A stretch of 64,000 nt of DNA from an uncultured Bacteroidales bacterium (lineage in GTDB: Bacteria > Bacteroidota > Bacteroidia > Bacteroidales > UBA932): the NCBI GenBank assembly GCA_934725015.1, contig CAKVAS010000002.1, positions 248,001-312,000 of the forward strand. Direction: 5' to 3'. The notes under the pieces were generated by a model that saw only the letters and a list, made by a program, of their open reading frames with translations, searched no databases and was not told where the DNA came from. A program made the position numbers and the translations under genes. Positions 34,794 to 43,066 of this stretch are shown piece by piece; the first letter of the stretch is position 1, and each line of letters starts with the position of its first letter.

Positions 34794-35759
34794 TTAAAGA
34801 ACGGACTTTACGAGGAAGAACATATACACCGCGTACATCAGCAGAAGGACGATGCCTTCAGTAATGCCGAGCCTGGCTCTTTTGCGGGAGCATAGACCGC
34901 AAATCACGAGGAAGAGCGCGGATGCGACCACGGCGGCGATGTCCAGGACCGTCACGTTGGCGAATGACAACGGGGTGACGACGGAAGCCGTTCCGAGAAT
35001 CAGCAGAATGTTGGATATGTTTGAACCGAGGATGTTCCCGAGCGCAAGCTGCGAGCGCTTCTTCATCGCCGCGACGATGCAGGTCGCGAGTTCGGGGAGG
35101 GAAGTGCCGCCTGCGAGAATCGTAATCGCGATGAACTTGTCCGGAACACCGAAAATCTTTGCAAGCTCAACGGCGGAATTTACGAACAGCTGACCGCCGC
35201 CGACAAGCGCTCCGAGCCCGAAGAGAATCATCACGAGCGCCACGGGGGTCTTGTAGAGCTTCACCTCGCCTTCTTCCTCTTCTTCCTCGCCGGAACCTTT
35301 CTTGAAGGAGAAGTAGAGGTACAGCGCAAAAATCGCGAGCATGACGGCCCCGTCAATCCTCGTGAGCTTATCCTCTCCGAATCCGAAGAGAGTGTGCGTC
35401 AGTCCCATGCATATCAGAAGGATGGTCACGAGCAGGTTCAGCGGCATATCCACATTCCTGTTGCCCTTTGTTATTATCAGCGGGCAGATCAGCGCGGTGA
35501 CTCCGAGTATCAGCATGACATTGAAGATGTTGGAGCCGATGATGTTGCCGATTGCGATGTCGGCGTTGCCCTGAAACGCCCCGGTGCAGCTGACCACGAG
35601 CTCCGGCATGGAAGTTCCGATGCCGACGATTGTAAGGCCTATGACAAATTCACTTACGCCGGCCTTCTTGGCGATGCTCGACGCTCCGTCAACGAGCCAG
35701 TTTGCCCCCAGAAGAATAAGAATCAGTCCTCCGAGAAGTATCAAAATTTGTTCAAACAT
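34794..35759 (-). CDS. Calcium/sodium antiporter (CaCA family)
   Basis: The 321-residue membrane protein has two inverted halves, each with the ion-binding alpha repeat: GLTIVGIGTSMPELVVS with GNIIGSNIFNVMLILG, and AITILAGGTSLPELATC with GNILGSNISNILLILG. An acidic loop (EEEEEEGE) joins the halves. It matches YrbG-type exchangers. Confidence 0.93.
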   Translation of the reverse strand: MFEQILILLGGLILILLGANWLVDGASSIAKKAGVSEFVIGLTIVGIGTSMPELVVSCTGAFQGNADIAIGNIIGSNIFNVMLILGVTALICPLIITKGNRNVDMPLNLLVTILLICMGLTHTLFGFGEDKLTRIDGAVMLAIFALYLYFSFKKGSGEEEEEEGEVKLYKTPVALVMILFGLGALVGGGQLFVNSAVELAKIFGVPDKFIAITILAGGTSLPELATCIVAAMKKRSQLALGNILGSNISNILLILGTASVVTPLSFANVTVLDIAAVVASALFLVICGLCSRKRARLGITEGIVLLLMYAVYMFFLVKSVL

Positions 35760-35801
35760 ATTCTATCAAAGCATTTTAAGTCAATTATTTATGTGCGGTG
35801 G

Positions 35802-35945
35802 AACTTGAGATATATTTTTGAGACAGATTTTTATTGTTATGCGCGGAGGGATTTGAGATGTATTTTTGAGACAGATTTTCCTGTTTTGAGAGGAGTTTGG
35901 TGGGGCCAAATGACAAACAAAACGAGGAAATATGGCCAAAAAGAC
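35802..35945 (+). repeat. Interspersed repeat, plus-strand copy
   Basis: 35852-35945 is nearly the same as the minus strand of 46991-46898 (TTTGAGATGTATTTTTGAG, GTTTTGAGAGGAGTTT, AAATATGGCC). The first 28 nt or so of the repeat are also present a second time just upstream (about 35814-35834). It fills the gap between the exchanger and rlmD. Confidence 0.85.
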
Positions 35946-35947
35946 GC

Positions 35948-37354
35948 TCAAATCCGCTTCAAGGCAACGACATTTTCGACATGGTGAGTCTGCGGGAACA
36001 TATCAACCGGCCGCACGGCCGTAATCTCATACTTACTGCACAGAATCTCGAGATCGCGGGCCTGCGAAGCCGGGTTGCAGCTCACATAGACCATCCTTTC
36101 AGGAGCCGCATCCAGTATGACTTTCGCGACGTCCGGGTGGATTCCGGCTCTCGGAGGGTCGAGGATTATGACGTCCGGGCGGCCGTGCTCCGCGATGAAA
36201 TCCGCCGTGAGGACATCCTTCATGTCGCCGGCGAAGAACGTGCAGTTCTCTATGCCGTTGCTTCTCGCGTTCTCCTTGGCGTCTTCGATGGCCTCCGGGA
36301 CATATTCGATGCCGATGACCTTCGCGGCCTGCCGGGAGACGAACTGCGCGATGGTTCCGGTGCCGGTGTAGAGGTCATAGACGACTTCGTTGCCGGTAAG
36401 CGCCGCAAATTCGCGGGCTGTGCTGTAGAGCCTGTAGGCCTGTCCGGTGTTGGTCTGGTAGAAAGACTTTGGCCCGATTTTGAACTTCAGTCCCTCCATT
36501 TCTTCGTAGATTGCCTCCTCGCCCTTGTAGAGCACGCATTCCTGATCGGAAATTGAGTCGTTCGCCTTGCCGTTGATGACATAGTAGAGCGAGGTAATCT
36601 GCGGGAATTTTTCCGCGACGGCATCGAGCAGGGCCGTGCGCGCCTTCTCATCCTCATGGTAGAAGCACATTATCAGCATCACATTGCCTTTTTCCGTTGT
36701 GCGCACGACCATCGTGCGGAGAAAGCCCGTGTGTTCCCGGATGTCGAAAAAAGGAAGCTTATGCTCTATGGCATAGGCTCTTATGAAATTGCGAATCTCG
36801 TTGGAAGGGGAGGGCTGGAGGTAGCAGCAGTCGATGTCGAGCACTTTGTCGAAGAATCTGCCGACATGGAATCCAAGCCCAAGCCTCTCTGTTTCAGAGA
36901 GTTCGTCAGGATTCTCGTCCTCATATATCCAGCGGCGGCGCGAAAATGTGAATTCCAGCTTGTTGCGGTACCACTGAATCTTGTCCGAACCGATGATAGG
37001 CTGAATTTCCGGAACATTAAGGTGCCCGATTCTCACCAGCTGGTCATAGACCTGCCGCTGTTTTGCCTGTAGCTGCATCCCGTAGGGCAGCGGCTGCCAT
37101 TTGCATCCGCCGCAGGTTCCGAAGTATTTGCAGAAAGGCTCCAGCCTGTGCTCCGACGCCTTGACGAGCCGCAGGATGAAGCCTTCCATGTAGTTTTTCT
37201 TCTTTTTCGTCACCTTTATGTCAACCACGTCGCCGGGCACCGCGAACTGCACGAACACGACGGCTCCATCGGCATGAGCGAGCGCCTTGCCCTCGGCCGC
37301 AACCGCCTCAATAGTGACATTCTCCAGAATTATGTCCTGTTTCCTTTTTCCCAT
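35948..37354 (-). CDS. rlmD: 23S rRNA (uracil-5-)-methyltransferase RlmD-like
   Basis: The 468-residue protein has an N-terminal TRAM domain, iron-sulfur cysteines (Cys75, 81 and 84 in FCKYFGTCGGCKW, plus IDCCYL), a SAM domain (VYDLYTGTGTIAQF), LDPPRAGIH and the catalytic Cys in YVSCNPASQARD. It would make m5U in 23S rRNA; the exact position is by family only. Confidence 0.92.
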   Translation of the reverse strand: MGKRKQDIILENVTIEAVAAEGKALAHADGAVVFVQFAVPGDVVDIKVTKKKKNYMEGFILRLVKASEHRLEPFCKYFGTCGGCKWQPLPYGMQLQAKQRQVYDQLVRIGHLNVPEIQPIIGSDKIQWYRNKLEFTFSRRRWIYEDENPDELSETERLGLGFHVGRFFDKVLDIDCCYLQPSPSNEIRNFIRAYAIEHKLPFFDIREHTGFLRTMVVRTTEKGNVMLIMCFYHEDEKARTALLDAVAEKFPQITSLYYVINGKANDSISDQECVLYKGEEAIYEEMEGLKFKIGPKSFYQTNTGQAYRLYSTAREFAALTGNEVVYDLYTGTGTIAQFVSRQAAKVIGIEYVPEAIEDAKENARSNGIENCTFFAGDMKDVLTADFIAEHGRPDVIILDPPRAGIHPDVAKVILDAAPERMVYVSCNPASQARDLEILCSKYEITAVRPVDMFPQTHHVENVVALKRI

Positions 37355-37444
37355 TATTTAACGACTATAGATAATTCCTTTTAATTTTAAGATGATTTTG
37401 TTGTTTCCAGACGGAATATCTATGCGAAGATACGCTTATTTTCT

Positions 37445-37478
37445 GAAAAAAGTGCGGGGAAGACCAACTTCTCCGCAC
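37445..37478 (-). terminator. Rho-independent terminator, minus direction, next to dif
   Basis: Read on the minus strand, GTGCGGAGAAG and CTTCCCCGCAC (37478-37452, 5-nt loop, one G-T pair) are followed by TTTTTTC. It would stop transcripts coming from the right. The nearest host gene that reads this way is the beta-helix gene at 43411, now on the other side of the provirus. Confidence 0.8.
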
Positions 37479-37479
37479 A

Positions 37480-37507
37480 ACTTAACATAATATAGATTGT
37501 GTAACAC
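37480..37507. other. dif-like site, left provirus junction (attL)
   Basis: The site reads ACTTAACATAA (XerD-type arm), TATAGA (centre), TTGTGTAACAC (XerC-type arm). On the other strand the XerD arm TTATGTTAAGT matches E. coli dif at 10 of 11 positions and the centre TCTATA at 5 of 6. An 18-bp core (37489-37506) recurs at 43190-43207. Confidence 0.85.
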
Positions 37508-37525
37508 ATTAAATAAATAAACATT

Positions 37526-37732
37526 ATGGAAAATGTAATACTTACCATTAAGGCGAATATCGGCGACGATACGCACACCCTTAATCTTGTGGAAATTCCC
37601 GCAAGTGATTTTCGTGCCGAAATGCTCGCCGCCTATGTCGGTTCTTCCTCTCATGTGTGGACTTCTCTCAATGCCCTCCGTGACATGGTTGTTTGTAAGG
37701 ATGATGAAATAATCGTGCATTATGTGCGTTAG
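37526..37732 (+). CDS. Small provirus protein, function unknown
   Basis: The first gene behind attL encodes 68 residues (starts MENVILTIKANIGDDTH). It has no membrane helix and no motif that I recognise. Its end overlaps the start of the replication gene by 11 nt, an arrangement that supports it being translated. It might be an early or regulatory protein by position. Confidence 0.65.
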   Translation: MENVILTIKANIGDDTHTLNLVEIPASDFRAEMLAAYVGSSSHVWTSLNALRDMVVCKDDEIIVHYVR

Positions 37733-39014
37733 CCCTCTTACAATCTCTTTCAAAGGTGATACCCGCAGACTTCGTGAAGCCTGCGGCTTACCTGTTTCCA
37801 TTCTCGTCCCTTGTGGTAAATGCTCCGAGTGTCAGAAAAAAAAGGCTACCTCTTGGGGTATTCGTGCCTATCGTGAGTATCTCTTTGCCCCTGCTAACTC
37901 CGTTCGCTTCGTTACTATTACATATGACGAGGATAATATACCTTATACTCCCCTCGGCAATAAAACCCTCGATTCTGCCCAGTGCAAGCAATTCTTGAAA
38001 AGTCTCCGTCAGTCCCTCTTCCGTAAATTCGGTGTTACAATCCGTTTCATGTGCTCCGGTGAATATGGTTCCAGGACTTTCCGCCCCCACTATCATTTCC
38101 TCTTCTATGGCATCCCGCCTGCCCTTACTAATGTTGAGTTAAAGGAAATAATCCGCTCCGCTTGGCATCGTTGTTCTGTTATAGATGTTCAGTTTCCAAA
38201 GAATGCTAATTCCTCCGGCTTCTATGTTGGTAAATATATGGCTAAATCCGGATATGCCCGCGCCCGCGAAATACACTATGATGACCCCGATTTTGTTATG
38301 CCGTTCAAGCGTTCCTCTATCGGTTTCGGTAATCAGTTCTCCCGCGCTGAAATTGCCTACTACCTCGCCGAGGATGTGTCCGATACTCCTACTGGATATG
38401 TTTCCCCCTCCATAGAGGAAACCACTTATACCATTGGCGACCTCTTCTGTGATGATGTGTATAACCCTGCCCTCAATGTCTCTCCCGATGTTGAGTTTAC
38501 TGCCGCTGCTAAAAAAAAACTTCCGTTTCCCTCCTCTAATGTGACCCCCGATGAAGCCAAAAAATGGCACGATAACCCTTGGATTGAGGCTCAAAGATGG
38601 CTCGATGTGTTCTCTCGCTCTCCCCGCTTCATGGAAATAGTCCGCCGCTATCATCAGTGCCATAGACCTCTCAAGGATGGCTCTTATCGTAATATGGATT
38701 TCCCCGAATACCTCGCTATCAAATTGTATGGAAAAGACCTCTATGCCGATATAAAAAGATGCATCGCCTTTGCTTACTCCCGTAAGGTTGAGTTAGAGTG
38801 CGACCCTGCTTCCGCTCTTCTTGACCCTACTTCTTTCGCTGCCAAGAATTATGGTAATTGGATTCAGTACAATAAGACCGCTGAATATAAACTTGACTTT
38901 CAAGACTTCCTCTTCTATGAGTATGACCGTTTGAATCATCGCTCCCCTCTCGTTCTTCGTCAGTACCGTGAATCAGAAAATATGCATCAGTTGTATATGA
39001 ATGACTGCTTTTAA
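37722..39014 (+). CDS. Microvirus replication initiator (VP4-like, HUH endonuclease)
   Basis: The 430-residue protein has a Cys motif PCGKCSEC (residues 30-37), motif I FVTITYD (63-69), the HUH motif RPHYHFLFYG (His123, His125) and the Tyr motif FYVGKYMAKSG (Tyr168-Lys171). These are the blocks of microvirus VP4/gpA-type rolling-circle initiators, which nick the plus strand at the origin. The C-terminal half is less conserved. It is intact. Confidence 0.93.
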   Translation: MCVSPLTISFKGDTRRLREACGLPVSILVPCGKCSECQKKKATSWGIRAYREYLFAPANSVRFVTITYDEDNIPYTPLGNKTLDSAQCKQFLKSLRQSLFRKFGVTIRFMCSGEYGSRTFRPHYHFLFYGIPPALTNVELKEIIRSAWHRCSVIDVQFPKNANSSGFYVGKYMAKSGYARAREIHYDDPDFVMPFKRSSIGFGNQFSRAEIAYYLAEDVSDTPTGYVSPSIEETTYTIGDLFCDDVYNPALNVSPDVEFTAAAKKKLPFPSSNVTPDEAKKWHDNPWIEAQRWLDVFSRSPRFMEIVRRYHQCHRPLKDGSYRNMDFPEYLAIKLYGKDLYADIKRCIAFAYSRKVELECDPASALLDPTSFAAKNYGNWIQYNKTAEYKLDFQDFLFYEYDRLNHRSPLVLRQYRESENMHQLYMNDCF

Positions 39015-39041
39015 CAAATGTAAACGATTAACAAATGTAAC

Positions 39042-39278
39042 ATGAAAACAAATGCTTTTACCGAATGGTGTAAAAACCATGCAAAATTGGTCGGCTCTCT
39101 CGTTACCGCTGTTGCCGCTATCGTGATTGCCCTGCTTACCGCTTCCTGCGGTTCTACTACCCGCGCCATGGTGCGCAACAATGCTACCGGAACAACCACC
39201 GAAGTAAAGATTACAACCAACAATCCCACCTCCGTGTCTGTTTCCCCTACTACTGACATAAACCCTAAATCAAAATAA
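39042..39278 (+). CDS. Small provirus lipoprotein or membrane protein
   Basis: The 78-residue product has a charged start, a hydrophobic helix (LVGSLVTAVAAIVIALL) and a lipobox-like LTASC with Cys at residue 36, followed by a Thr/Ser/Asn-rich tail. If processed it would be a short surface lipoprotein of about 43 residues. It sits between the replication and capsid genes. A role in superinfection exclusion or lysis is only a guess. Confidence 0.65.
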   Translation: MKTNAFTEWCKNHAKLVGSLVTAVAAIVIALLTASCGSTTRAMVRNNATGTTTEVKITTNNPTSVSVSPTTDINPKSK

Positions 39279-39279
39279 T

Positions 39280-41298
39280 ATGTGTACACTCAAACTCTTT
39301 GCTATCCTGCTCGTCCTGCTTCTTGTGCTCGGTGTGCTCGCTTTCGTCTTTGATTCCGTCAAGGAAAAGGAGACTGATAATCCTAACTACCCTACCCGCG
39401 CTTACCGCGTTGCCGTTGGCTGCTCGTTCATCGTGAAGTTCGGTATGATTCTCACGGCTTGCGCCCTCGTCGGTTCGTTCGCTTCCGCTGGTCTTGGTCT
39501 TGCTATGGCTTTCGCTATTCCCAAGCCTACAAAGGTTCAGCCGTCCTCGTGGTTTGACCACTCCCACAATGTCGCCACTACAATTCCGTTTGGTGCTATC
39601 GTCCCCGTTGATTGGCGTTTCATGCTTCCTGGTGAGAAGTTCAAACAGAATGTCTCTGGTTTCTGTCGCGCCCTTATGCTTAAAGCACCTGCTATGCAGG
39701 ATGTTGATTTGAAGTACGCGACCTATTTTGTTCCTACCCGTCTCCTTAATGACAATAACGAGGCAATCCTTTCCGAAGTCGATGCCTCTAAAATAAATTC
39801 TTCTGCCGTTGATTCTTTTGCTGACATTATCGATGTTAATGGCAAAACGAGCAATTTGTATTCTTACCCTTTCTTTCATTTTAATACTGATTTACTTACT
39901 GAGGTGTCACAGTGTGCTAAGGAGTTCACGGTTTCTAATTCTCAGAATAAGTTTGATTGGCAGATGTTTAAGGCTCTTTTAGATGGTGATACGACCTATG
40001 GTGAGACTGCTGTTGTTGCTGCAAAGTTTCTTAACACCTTGCGTGTCGGTTCTTTGTTTGATTACCTCGGACTTCCTGCAATTACTGACAGCGAGTTAGC
40101 GTCTATCGGTGAGTTCTATTCAAAGTACACTTCCACTGTTACCACTTCGCGTGTTAATATTAAAGACATTCCGATATCACTGCTTCCGTTTCAGGCTTAT
40201 CATGCTATTTGTAATCATTATTTCGTGCCTGACTTTCAACGTCGTGAGGTTGCGGCGTCTTTGGTTGATATTGGTACTCATTTGAGTGGTGGTTATATCT
40301 ATTTTAGGAAAGCTGCTATCGGGCGTTTATTTGAACTTCGTTATAGTCAGTATGAAAGTGACCCATATACGTGCACCAAGACGGCCGCGCAGGTTACACG
40401 CATCGGTGATGCTTCTTCGGTTGGAGAGGATTCTCTCTCTGCTCTTCTTAACGCGAATACTATTCGCGGTATGTTCGCCCTCGATGAGTACGCCCGCAAG
40501 ATTGAGAATTTCTATGGCGACCTCCGCAAGCAGATAAAGTTCATGTTTGGTATCAAGGTTTCCGACAAATCTGCCCTCTCTCCTATCCTCGTAGATGCAG
40601 GCTCCTGCCCTATCGGTGTGTCTGAAATTCAGAATACAACCCTTGATTCGGTTGATAGTGAACAGAGTTCGCAGTCCCTCGGCAAGATGACCGCAGGCTT
40701 TGGCAAGGAATATTCTGCGTTCGAGGTTGAGGAGCATGGTGTTATGATGACTTGCGTATGGATTCGTCCGCGCACTTCCTATCTCAACCGCATTCCGCCT
40801 ATGTTCCGCTTCTTCAATAGTCAGAGTTCTATTCCGAACCCTCTTTTTGCAGAGATAGGCAATACGGAGGTAAACGCCTATGATGTGGATTTCAATCCGT
40901 TCGGTTGGATGGCTCTCTCCGGTACTGCTGGTTATGATAGTACGGATATAATCAATCGTGAAAATCCACTTTTCGGATATAATACTCGTTATATTGAGTG
41001 GAAATATACTTGCGATAGTTTCACGGGAGATTTTCGCGGACCTCTCGCCTATTGGCATTGTGCACGCGATTTTAGCGAGGACAAGGTTATTGTTGATACT
41101 TCGCAGATTCCCGATCCGTATATTACCGCCGGCCTCGGCTTTAATCTCATTAACGGCAAGTATTCGCAGGGTGTTCAGCCGCTTAACCGCATCTTTACGC
41201 AGGTTTCCGGTATTCCGGATGTTCGTCCGTTCCAGTTGCAGTTGAGGTTCAAGACCCAGATATGGCAGCCGTACCCGCATATCGATGATGAGTTGTAA
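39280..41298 (+). CDS. Microvirus major capsid protein (VP1) with hydrophobic N-terminal extension
   Basis: The open frame is 672 codons. From Met76 (39505) on it is a typical microvirus capsid protein: KPTKVQPSSWFDHSHNVATT, FGAIVPVDWRFMLPGEKFK, YFVPTRLL and a late RPRTSYLNRIPPMF. The first 75 residues add two hydrophobic helices (about 6-24 and 47-75) with no stop codon between them and the capsid part. Either translation starts at 39505, or a membrane protein is fused in frame, or two products are made from one frame. The ATG at 39280 is 1 nt behind the lipoprotein gene. Confidence 0.92.
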   Translation: MCTLKLFAILLVLLLVLGVLAFVFDSVKEKETDNPNYPTRAYRVAVGCSFIVKFGMILTACALVGSFASAGLGLAMAFAIPKPTKVQPSSWFDHSHNVATTIPFGAIVPVDWRFMLPGEKFKQNVSGFCRALMLKAPAMQDVDLKYATYFVPTRLLNDNNEAILSEVDASKINSSAVDSFADIIDVNGKTSNLYSYPFFHFNTDLLTEVSQCAKEFTVSNSQNKFDWQMFKALLDGDTTYGETAVVAAKFLNTLRVGSLFDYLGLPAITDSELASIGEFYSKYTSTVTTSRVNIKDIPISLLPFQAYHAICNHYFVPDFQRREVAASLVDIGTHLSGGYIYFRKAAIGRLFELRYSQYESDPYTCTKTAAQVTRIGDASSVGEDSLSALLNANTIRGMFALDEYARKIENFYGDLRKQIKFMFGIKVSDKSALSPILVDAGSCPIGVSEIQNTTLDSVDSEQSSQSLGKMTAGFGKEYSAFEVEEHGVMMTCVWIRPRTSYLNRIPPMFRFFNSQSSIPNPLFAEIGNTEVNAYDVDFNPFGWMALSGTAGYDSTDIINRENPLFGYNTRYIEWKYTCDSFTGDFRGPLAYWHCARDFSEDKVIVDTSQIPDPYITAGLGFNLINGKYSQGVQPLNRIFTQVSGIPDVRPFQLQLRFKTQIWQPYPHIDDEL

Positions 41299-41330
41299 AA
41301 CAACAACTAAAACAACAACTAAAACAACGG
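41290..41330 (+). repeat. Short A/C-rich tandem repeat
   Basis: AACAACAACTAA-type units follow each other about three times just behind the capsid gene stop codon. They are in an untranslated part of the provirus. Confidence 0.6.
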
Positions 41331-41344
41331 CGTTTATAGTCTCG

Positions 41345-41465
41345 AAAGGCAGAAAAAGAGAGGGAAAAACGTGCTTAAAAATAGAGGGGGTGCCGTCCCC
41401 CTCGGTGCGAAGCAATTTTTAAGACGTACGCAGAGCGCGTGAGCGGCTCGCCCTCTCCTGCCTTT
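41345..41465. other. Nested stem-loop region, candidate phage origin or terminator
   Basis: From outside in: AAAGGCAG (41345-41352) with CTGCCTTT (41458-41465); GAGAGGG (41358-41364) with CCCTCTC (41451-41457); CTTAAAAAT (41374-41382) with ATTTTTAAG (41415-41423); GAGGGGG (41384-41390) with CCCCCTC (41397-41403, loop TGCCGT). It is the main non-coding gap of the phage. A role in replication, packaging or termination is inferred. Confidence 0.65.
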
Positions 41466-41534
41466 TGCCTTATCAATTTAGAAATATTAGGACGATAGTC
41501 CGCCCGAATATTTCACCCCTAAAAGTTAAAAAAA

Positions 41535-41891
41535 ATGACACGAACAAGAAAACACGAAACCTCGCCGTTAATGCGGTATAGATTCATTCCCGATTGTCCA
41601 CGGCTTAAAGAATCCCCCGCCGTGGTTGCTATTTCTCCGGATGATTCCGCCGTTACGGACGCGCAGTTATTACGCGGCCGCGTTGCGCCCGCCTTTCATG
41701 GCGAGTATTACAAATCGTCTGACGAAACACTCAATCCTCTGCATCGCCGTGGCGTTGATTTCACCGACGTAGGCAATATTTTGGCTGTGATTGATTCGCA
41801 AGAGGAAAGAACGGCTCAAAAGGCTGCCAAGTCGTGGAAAGAAATCCATGGAGATAAAAAGGACTTTAGTCAGTCTGAAGACCAAAAGTAA
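41535..41891 (+). CDS. Provirus protein, possible internal scaffolding (VP3-like)
   Basis: The 118-residue protein is soluble and charged, with a Lys/Glu-rich C-terminus (KAAKSWKEIHGDKKDFSQ). By position (next to the capsid and pilot genes) and size it may be the internal scaffolding protein, but I see no decisive motif. NPLHRRGVDFTDVGNILAV is its most ordered-looking part. Confidence 0.6.
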   Translation: MTRTRKHETSPLMRYRFIPDCPRLKESPAVVAISPDDSAVTDAQLLRGRVAPAFHGEYYKSSDETLNPLHRRGVDFTDVGNILAVIDSQEERTAQKAAKSWKEIHGDKKDFSQSEDQK

Positions 41892-41959
41892 TCTTTTGCC
41901 TGCGCATCCTCCTTGTCCTAATATGCGCAGGTGACTTCACCTTATTAAAAAATAGATAT

Positions 41960-43045
41960 ATGCCCCTTTCTTTACCCCTTGCAATATTACTCGGCTCTGC
42001 CATTTCCGCCGCTTCGGCTGGCGTTGGTACTGCCGTGTCTGCCGTTTCTCGCAGAAAGTCCGAGGAAAGGCAGAATCAGTATAACCTCGATGCCGAGCAA
42101 AGGCAGCAAGGCTATATCGATGATCAGAACCGATATAATTCCCCAAAGGAACAAATGAACCGCTATCGTGAAGCCGGATTGAATCCGTACCTCGTTGATG
42201 ACCCCGGAAATCAAGGTACTATAAATGAGGCTAATGTTTCGCAGGCTGCCGATGTTTCCGATATCTTGCAGCAAGGCATTTCCGAGACAGGTAGTCGCAT
42301 CGCTGACGGTGTTACGCGTTTTCAGTCCGCTATGCTTGACGAAAAGAAATATAATCTTGATGTCGCTAAACTTGATTTTCAGCGCACTGAACTTGAAGCC
42401 AAACAAAAGCAATTTGAGGAAAAAATGTCACTTGACCGCGCAGGGTTCGACCGCTTGCAAAGGCGTGATGAAATTGAGGATGCTTATCGTGCTGCGCGTG
42501 ACCAGGTAAAGGATGATTATGACCAACAAATTTTACAAATTCGTCAGTCAGAGTTAGACCTCGCTACGCAGAAGGAAGAAACCCGCAGACTTGAATCGCA
42601 GCGCGACTATGATCTCCGCGCCCTTGATTCTTATCGTCGTGGACAGATTCATGAACTTCAAAAACACGCAATGAAGACGGAAAATAAGTACAATGACGAT
42701 ATGTATGAATTTTTTGAGAAGTACGAGTTGCCAAACAAAAAAGTGCAAGCACGAATCGAATCTTTGATTTATGATATGTCCGATGAAGAACAAAAAGAGT
42801 TTGTTAAATGCGCGAGAGAAACTTTTCGTTTGAAATCTTTGCAGACTTCAAATCAAATTTCTTATGAAGAGTATGTGCGTGATGCTCGTAAACTTTGGGA
42901 TGCTTCTGCCGACCGTTTATTTAAGACTAAAAATGCGCGTTATCTTCGTGGAGAAGGTCTCAATATTAATCCTTATACTGGAATGACTGGCGGTCGTAAT
43001 GCATTCCTTGAGGCTGCTGACGAAATGATGAAGTTTGTGAAATAA
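41960..43045 (+). CDS. Microvirus DNA pilot protein (VP2/H-like)
   Basis: The 361-residue protein has a hydrophobic Ala/Gly/Ser-rich N-terminus (residues 5-30), the VP2-type motif EQMNRYREAGLNPYLV (64-79) and a long coiled coil rich in K, E and Q (about 120-260). Pilot proteins of this kind form the tube that carries phage DNA through the envelope. It is intact. Confidence 0.92.
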   Translation: MPLSLPLAILLGSAISAASAGVGTAVSAVSRRKSEERQNQYNLDAEQRQQGYIDDQNRYNSPKEQMNRYREAGLNPYLVDDPGNQGTINEANVSQAADVSDILQQGISETGSRIADGVTRFQSAMLDEKKYNLDVAKLDFQRTELEAKQKQFEEKMSLDRAGFDRLQRRDEIEDAYRAARDQVKDDYDQQILQIRQSELDLATQKEETRRLESQRDYDLRALDSYRRGQIHELQKHAMKTENKYNDDMYEFFEKYELPNKKVQARIESLIYDMSDEEQKEFVKCARETFRLKSLQTSNQISYEEYVRDARKLWDASADRLFKTKNARYLRGEGLNINPYTGMTGGRNAFLEAADEMMKFVK

Positions 43046-43054
43046 AATTTTTTG

Positions 43055-43062
43055 TATATTTG
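43055..43062 (+). promoter_or_regulatory. -7 box TATATTTG inside the provirus end
   Basis: TATATTTG lies 5 nt before the ATG of the 39-codon gene. A TTTG stands 17-18 nt further upstream, a little closer than usual. If used it would give that gene its own, almost leaderless transcript. Confidence 0.45.
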
Positions 43063-43066
43063 CGTT

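Noticed and set aside
40327..41415. 362-codon minus-strand ORF opposite the capsid gene
   Set aside because: All provirus genes are on the plus strand, and the product has no phage-like motif.
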